Of a DNA stretch of 64,000 bases, positions 60,032-64,000 are shown in pieces. The DNA comes from Loktanella sp. DSM 29012. GTDB lineage: Bacteria; Pseudomonadota; Alphaproteobacteria; Rhodobacterales; Rhodobacteraceae. The notes below the pieces were generated by a model. That model was not told the DNA's origin. It was given only the letters and a program-made list of their open reading frames with translations, and did no database searches. Position 1 is the first letter of the stretch. Every line of letters starts with the position of its first letter. The position numbers and the translations under genes are program-made. The stretch spans positions 186,001-250,000 of the forward strand of contig NZ_FOEJ01000005.1 in assembly GCF_900110705.1 (NCBI RefSeq). The letters are read 5' to 3'.

Positions 60032-60973
60032 ATGCCTGCCACGATCATCTTTACCGACCTCGGCCTTGCCAAGGTCAACACAGCCTCGGGGTCCGAGGCG
60101 GCCGTCGTCATCACCGAGGTCGCCTTGGGGGACGGCGGCGGCGCGCTCTACGATCCCACGACGGATCAGGTGGCGCTGCTGGGCGAGGTCATCCGTCGCC
60201 CGTTCGACCGTCGCGCCCAGACCGAGGCCAGCAGTTGGATGATCAACGCGGTTTTCCCCTCGGCCGACTTGCCCGCGATGACCCTGCGCGAGGTCGGGTT
60301 CTTCGACCAAGACGGCGATCTGATCGTGGTGGCGGCCGGGCTCGATTACCCGACAGCGGACCTCGGGGCCTATGACTTTGTGCTCGACCAGACCATCACG
60401 CTGGACCGCGTGGCCGAGGGGGCGATCATCGTCGATGGTCCCGACTGGGCACTGGTCGATCACATCGCCGAGGATCTTGCCGCCCATGCCATCTTCACGC
60501 AGGCACTGGCACAGGCTGCAGAGCGGATCGTGGTGCTGGAACGTGCGCAGGTGCCCATCGGCACGATTGTCGATAGTGCCGGGCCGGTGGCACCGGACGG
60601 CTGGATGACGGCTGACGGGCGCGCGCTGGCGCGGGATGAATACCCCGAGCTGTGGGCAGCCATTGGTGATGCGTGGGGCGCGGGCGACGGTGCAACCACG
60701 TTTAACATTCCCGAGCTGCGAACCGAGTTCCGCCGCGGTGCCGATCTTGGACGCGGCGAGCTGCCCGCCCTCGAAATCGGGACCTGGCAGGCGGATGAAA
60801 TCCGCGCGCACAAGCACGGTATTTCACCGGCGGCGGTGTCCGACGCCAACGCTAACGTAGACGGGCCCGACCTCAACAACGACGGCCAATCTGTCAGCGA
60901 GACCGATCTGTTCGGCGGTGAAGAAACCCGCCCGCGCGCCGTGTCCGTCCATCCCATCATCCGTGTGCGATAG
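60032..60973 (+). CDS. Tail fibre/collar protein (DUF3751 + tail collar)
   Basis: 313 residues. The N-terminal P2 gpH-like part (FTDLGLAKVNTASGSEAAVVITEVALGDGGG; LREVGFFDQDGDLIVVA) anchors the fibre to the baseplate. The C-terminal collar domain is IGTIVDSAGPVAPDGWMTADGRALARDEYPELWAAIG..FNIPELRTEFRRGAD, with the HKH-type metal site at RAHKHG. Host contact. Confidence 0.88.
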   Translation: MPATIIFTDLGLAKVNTASGSEAAVVITEVALGDGGGALYDPTTDQVALLGEVIRRPFDRRAQTEASSWMINAVFPSADLPAMTLREVGFFDQDGDLIVVAAGLDYPTADLGAYDFVLDQTITLDRVAEGAIIVDGPDWALVDHIAEDLAAHAIFTQALAQAAERIVVLERAQVPIGTIVDSAGPVAPDGWMTADGRALARDEYPELWAAIGDAWGAGDGATTFNIPELRTEFRRGADLGRGELPALEIGTWQADEIRAHKHGISPAAVSDANANVDGPDLNNDGQSVSETDLFGGEETRPRAVSVHPIIRVR

Positions 60974-60984
60974 GAGGTCTGGTC

Positions 60985-61836
60985 ATGCCTACCAATTTTG
61001 CAACGATGAACGAGGCGCTGGCGCAGTTGTCTTCGTTGGCCACCTTTCTTGCAAACATGCCAGCTGGGGTGCGCGCCCAAGTCGAGGCGGCCGTGGCCGA
61101 AGGCGAGGCAGACCTCGCAGCGCTGCAGGCTGCCGTCGATGCGCTGGCCGTCGAGGTCGCGGCCGGCGTCGAGGGCCTGATCCCGTCGCTTGCCTTCGAG
61201 GCGACCATCGACCCGGCGGACCCGAATCCGACCCAGCTCAACGGCGGGACCTTCAACACGATCGCGGAGGCGGTCGCGGCATCGTCACCTGGTCAGCGGG
61301 TTGTTCTGAACCTGCCCGGTGGTAGCGCAGGGTCAGTGCCGTTCACGTCTGACATTGATTTGAAAGGCAACCGCCACTTGGTTCTTGCCGGCCCGACAAA
61401 CAACCCGGCGGTCATAAACCACGATGTGAAGGTGACCTCGTCCCGCAACGGCTTGCGCGGTTTTCGTCTGCACGACACCTGCACGGTGACGACGGTAGAG
61501 GTCGAGCACACTCACGGCGCGCTTGCTGTTCCGGGCGAGCTGTTTCGCGAAAACGCCTCGATTTTTACCGGTGAAGCAGGATGGATCGGTGGCGTAAGCC
61601 TGTCTGATTTTGCTTTTACAGGTCAGCAGACAGCTTGCTTGGTCGGGTTCAACGGCCTTGCGTGTGCTCGGGTGGCTTTCTGGCGCGGCACGCTTTCGGG
61701 TGTCGTGACAGCCATCGGTCGCCCGGCAAGCGTTGACCCGTTTGTCATGGCTGGAACGCAGGGTGTTCAGCAGCAGAACGGCGCGGTCATGCTCAGTCGC
61801 TTCACCCCTGGCAGCAACATCGTTGGGACGGTCTGA
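60985..61836 (+). CDS. Probable tail-fibre protein with beta-helix-like part
   Basis: 283 residues. A helical start (MNEALAQLSSLATFLANMPAGVRAQVEAAVAEGEADL) is followed by beta-rich sequence: FNTIAEAVAASSPGQRVVLNLPGG, then LVLAGPTNNPAVINHDVKVTSSRNGLRGFRLHDTCTV. The latter resembles pectate-lyase-like beta-helices of tailspikes. The base composition of the second half is less GC-biased than its neighbours. It may be the host-range module. Confidence 0.55.
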   Translation: MPTNFATMNEALAQLSSLATFLANMPAGVRAQVEAAVAEGEADLAALQAAVDALAVEVAAGVEGLIPSLAFEATIDPADPNPTQLNGGTFNTIAEAVAASSPGQRVVLNLPGGSAGSVPFTSDIDLKGNRHLVLAGPTNNPAVINHDVKVTSSRNGLRGFRLHDTCTVTTVEVEHTHGALAVPGELFRENASIFTGEAGWIGGVSLSDFAFTGQQTACLVGFNGLACARVAFWRGTLSGVVTAIGRPASVDPFVMAGTQGVQQQNGAVMLSRFTPGSNIVGTV

Positions 61837-61837
61837 T

Positions 61838-62323
61838 ATGCCTGAAACCATGCTGAACGTCACGGACGGCGACCGCTCCGTCTATTCCGTCACCCGCGCC
61901 GAAGCGCTGGCCCTGGGCTATCCCGAAGCCGCAATCGCGCAGGCTGAAGCGCAGGCTGCGGCCGCTGCTGCCCGTGCGGCGATCCGGGCCACGATTGACC
62001 GCACTGTAGGCGACACACCCAGCATCGTCGGCACCTTGGCTGATGTTTCCGGCATCCTGACAGCCGGTCAGATGGTGCGTGTCGTGGCCTTGGCCGATCA
62101 TGCCAGCACAGCCGCCGAACAGGCCGAGCTGGACATGCTCAAGGCCTTGGCCGGTTACGCGGACCTCGTCCAGATTTGCCGCGACGGGCTGGCAGCCTTG
62201 CAGGGTGGACAGGCGCTGCTGACCGCCTCGGCCAAGGGGATCGACACGGTGTTTGCCGAGGCGATGACCCGGTCAACCGCGACCGCCGCGATCCTGGCTG
62301 CACGCAAGGAGGGCGAGGCATGA
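61838..62323 (+). CDS. Phage tail-region protein, unknown (fibre-associated)
   Basis: 161 residues: VYSVTRAEALALGYPEAAIAQAEAQAAAAAARAAIRATID, a strongly alanine-rich helix, then LADVSGILTAGQMVRVVALADHAS. Position after a fibre gene suggests a fibre-assembly or fibre-cap role, but no family is recognised. Confidence 0.5.
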   Translation: MPETMLNVTDGDRSVYSVTRAEALALGYPEAAIAQAEAQAAAAAARAAIRATIDRTVGDTPSIVGTLADVSGILTAGQMVRVVALADHASTAAEQAELDMLKALAGYADLVQICRDGLAALQGGQALLTASAKGIDTVFAEAMTRSTATAAILAARKEGEA

Positions 62324-62673
62324 GCGCCTACACCGATGCAAAGCCGATCTTTTCGCGCTTGCCGCGCAGCAACCGGTATCGCACCTGCCTGAGCTTTGCT
62401 TGGGAGCTTGGCTGCAGAGGCTCCGGCCTGCTGATCGAGATCCCCGAGGGCTACACCTTCGACGTCTCTGTTCCGCCTGGCTTGCGGCTGATTTTCAATC
62501 CGCACGATCCGAAGTTCCTCAAGGCTGCGGCGCTGCACGACAACCTGCTGGAGCGCGGCTGGGACCGGGTCACGGCAGCCGGTCCGTTTCACCGCGCGCT
62601 GCGCGCCGACGGCGTCGGTCCGTTCAAACGCCTCGCCATGCTGCTTGCCGTCATTCTGTGGCGCTGGTCATGA
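62320..62673 (+). CDS. DUF1353 domain phage protein
   Basis: 117 residues. ELGCRGSGLLIEIPEGYTFDVSVPPGLRLIFNPHDPKFLKAAALHDNLLERGWDRVTAAGPFHRALRADGVGPFKR has the DUF1353 markers (strand, then A-ALHD-xL). Small membrane-leaning C-terminus (LAMLLAVILWRW). Function unknown; often near fibre or lysis genes. Confidence 0.78.
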   Translation: MSAYTDAKPIFSRLPRSNRYRTCLSFAWELGCRGSGLLIEIPEGYTFDVSVPPGLRLIFNPHDPKFLKAAALHDNLLERGWDRVTAAGPFHRALRADGVGPFKRLAMLLAVILWRWS

Positions 62674-62706
62674 CCGCCGCCCCCTCACACCAAAAGGAGA
62701 ACCACC

Positions 62707-63891
62707 ATGCCTGAACAGTTTCTACACGGGGTCGAGGTCGTCCAGATCGACGACGGCCTGCGTCCCATCTCGACCGTCAAGTCCTCGATCATCGGGATCG
62801 TCGGCACCGCACCGGAGGCCACCGACGACGCGTTCCCGTTGAACACGCCCGTCCTGATCACCGGGCCCCGCGCATCGGCAGCACTCGGGCCGACCGGGAC
62901 CCTGCGCGATGCCTACGACGCAGTCTATGCCCAGGGCGTTGCCGTGGCGATCGTCGTGCGGGTGGCAGAGGGGGCCGACGATGCCGCGACCCTCGGCAAT
63001 GCCGTGGGCAACGCAGCCCAGCAGTCCGGCGCTTATGCCCTGATCGGGGCTGGTGCCGTCACGGGTCAGATCCCGCGCATCCTGATCGCGCCTGGTCTGA
63101 CGCGCCCCACCGATCCCAGTGCCGCCAACCCGCTGACCAACGCGCTGATCACTGTCGCGGCCAAGCTGCGGGCCGTCGTCGTGGCCGATGGTCCCAACAC
63201 GGTCGAGGCCGATGCGATCACCTACGCCGGTCAATTCGGGTCGGACCGCCTGTTCCTGGTCGATGCCCATGTCCGCGTCTTTGACACCGTGTCAGCGCAG
63301 ACCGTGACACGTCCGGGCTCGGCCTATGTGGCGGGCGTGATCAGCCGCACCGACAACGAACGCGGGTTCTGGTGGTCGGCCTCCAACCGGCTGGTCGGCG
63401 GCGTCACCGGGCTGGCCCGCCCCATCGGCTTTGCGATCTCGGACCCGGACACCGAGGCCAACCGCCTGAACGAGGCCAAGGTCTCCGTCATCATCCGTGA
63501 GGACGGCTTCCGCGTCTGGGGCAACCGCAGCACGTCGGACGATCCGCTCTGGGCCTTCCTCAGCGTGCGGCGCACCGCCGATCTGATCTACGACAGCATC
63601 GAACGGGCGCACCGCTGGGCGACGGACCGTCCGTTGTCCGCGCAACTGCTGATCGACATCCGCGACAGCGTGCAGGCCTACCTTGACCGGCTCACAGCCC
63701 AGGGCGCGCTGCTGGGCGGCACCGTCTGGCTGGACCCGGAGCTGAACACCAAGGCCACGCTGGCCGCAGGTCAGCTCTATCTCGATTTCGACATCGAGCC
63801 GCCCGCCCCGCTGGAACGCCTGACGTTCCGCGCCCGTCGCAACGGTGACTACTACGAAGAGCTGATCACCGACTTTCAAGCCGCAAGCTAA
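62707..63891 (+). CDS. Contractile tail sheath protein (P2 FI / Mu gpL-like)
   Basis: 394 residues. EQFLHGVEVVQIDDGLRPISTVKSSIIGIVGTAPEA, LITGPRASAALGPTGTLRDAYDAVYAQG, and the C-terminal TLAAGQLYLDFDIEPPAPLERLTFRARRN..YYEELI are sheath signatures. It forms the contractile sheath, showing the phage is a myovirus. A ribosome site AAAGGAG precedes the ATG. Confidence 0.94.
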   Translation: MPEQFLHGVEVVQIDDGLRPISTVKSSIIGIVGTAPEATDDAFPLNTPVLITGPRASAALGPTGTLRDAYDAVYAQGVAVAIVVRVAEGADDAATLGNAVGNAAQQSGAYALIGAGAVTGQIPRILIAPGLTRPTDPSAANPLTNALITVAAKLRAVVVADGPNTVEADAITYAGQFGSDRLFLVDAHVRVFDTVSAQTVTRPGSAYVAGVISRTDNERGFWWSASNRLVGGVTGLARPIGFAISDPDTEANRLNEAKVSVIIREDGFRVWGNRSTSDDPLWAFLSVRRTADLIYDSIERAHRWATDRPLSAQLLIDIRDSVQAYLDRLTAQGALLGGTVWLDPELNTKATLAAGQLYLDFDIEPPAPLERLTFRARRNGDYYEELITDFQAAS

Positions 63892-63903
63892 AGGAGGCAC
63901 CTG

Positions 63904-64000
63904 ATGTCTTTCCCGCGCACAATCCGCAACTACAACGCCTTCCTCGATGGCGTCAGCTACATGGGGTTGGTCAGCACCGGCAAGCTGCCCGCCCTCAAGA
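63904..64000 (+). CDS. Major tail tube protein (P2 FII-like), start only
   Basis: The first 32 codons: SFPRTIRNYNAFLDGVSYMG, then LVSTGKLPALK. This is the typical N-terminus of the FII tail tube family. Ribosome site AAAGGAGG. Continues beyond the right edge. Confidence 0.88.
   Translation, partial: MSFPRTIRNYNAFLDGVSYMGLVSTGKLPALK

Larger units (their letters stand above)
36235..64000. mobile_element. Mu-like transposable prophage (left part; right end outside the window)
   Basis: Contiguous order: repressor, early regulators, MuA, MuB, DUF3164, GemA, Mor/C-like activator, endolysin, DUF2730, DUF3486, terminase, DUF935 portal, MuF, protease/scaffold, gpT, gp36, gpG, gp37, then tail genes. 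This is a complete-looking Mu-type plan to the right edge, with no obviously broken structural gene. The left end is not fixed: it may be just left of the repressor or as far as about 32.7 kb if the accessory genes at 33.0-36.2 kb are cargo. Terminal repeats cannot be matched without the right end. Confidence 0.9.

Noticed and set aside
1-64000. CRISPR array or rRNA operon
   Set aside because: No regularly spaced direct repeats and no rRNA sequence seen anywhere in the window.

Overview
The window looks like a chromosomal segment of a marine alphaproteobacterium of the Rhodobacterales (Roseobacter group). The evidence is high GC; a tRNA-His of the alphaproteobacterial type (no G-1, A73); a RibBX-type riboflavin gene; a GTTC-type LexA box before mmcB; a TctDE/TctCBA locus with AtuA/DUF4387 partners; and two copies of a short terminator-like repeat that I recall as common in this group. 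It splits into a host-like half (1 to about 28.3 kb), a mosaic AT-richer stretch (about 28.4-36.2 kb) and a Mu-like transposable prophage that runs off the right edge (about 36.2-64 kb, its left boundary uncertain).

Host half. Positions 1-10.4 kb carry an SCP2 protein, a lysophospholipase-like hydrolase, an MBL exonuclease + ATP-dependent DNA ligase pair, an EEP-family protein, oligoendopeptidase F, a GNAT, two NAD(P)-binding proteins and rpoH. An RluD-like synthase follows, then a TctD/TctE two-component operon that ends in an orphan periplasmic binding protein. This operon diverges from tctC-tctB-tctA-AtuA-DUF4387. Next come tRNA-His, mmcB with a LexA-type box, a strongly structured intergenic RNA candidate with its own promoter and terminator, the ribE / ribB(X)-ribH-nusB genes, and capsule genes (KpsS, an export lipoprotein, KpsC).

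Mosaic stretch. A response regulator with a degenerate GGDEF-like tail and a 7TM-type sensor kinase flank a decayed phage methylase fragment. About 1.1 kb of gene-poor, repeat-bearing DNA follows. Three accessory genes come next: a KAP-like P-loop NTPase, a HEPN-like protein and a small membrane protein. They are separated by two diverged partial copies of the 3' end of the prophage repressor gene and end at the intact repressor. I regard this cassette-like array as the most interesting feature of the window.

Prophage. The early region is divergent from the repressor: a Ner-like protein, a ParB-like protein, MuA transposase, MuB, small regulators, DUF3164, GemA and a Mor/C-like activator. An opposite-strand, AT-richer two-gene insert with a PD-(D/E)XK nuclease-like protein sits between the activator and the lysis genes. 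A near-perfect 49-bp repeat built on a 20-bp palindrome stands before the endolysin gene and again before the protease gene, where Mu has Plys and PI, so it is probably the late-activator site. Lysis, DNA packaging (gp27-gp28-gp29-MuF), head (protease/scaffold, gpT, gp35-37, gpG) and then a P2-ordered contractile tail module (V, W, J, I, fibre, sheath, tube) follow to the right edge.
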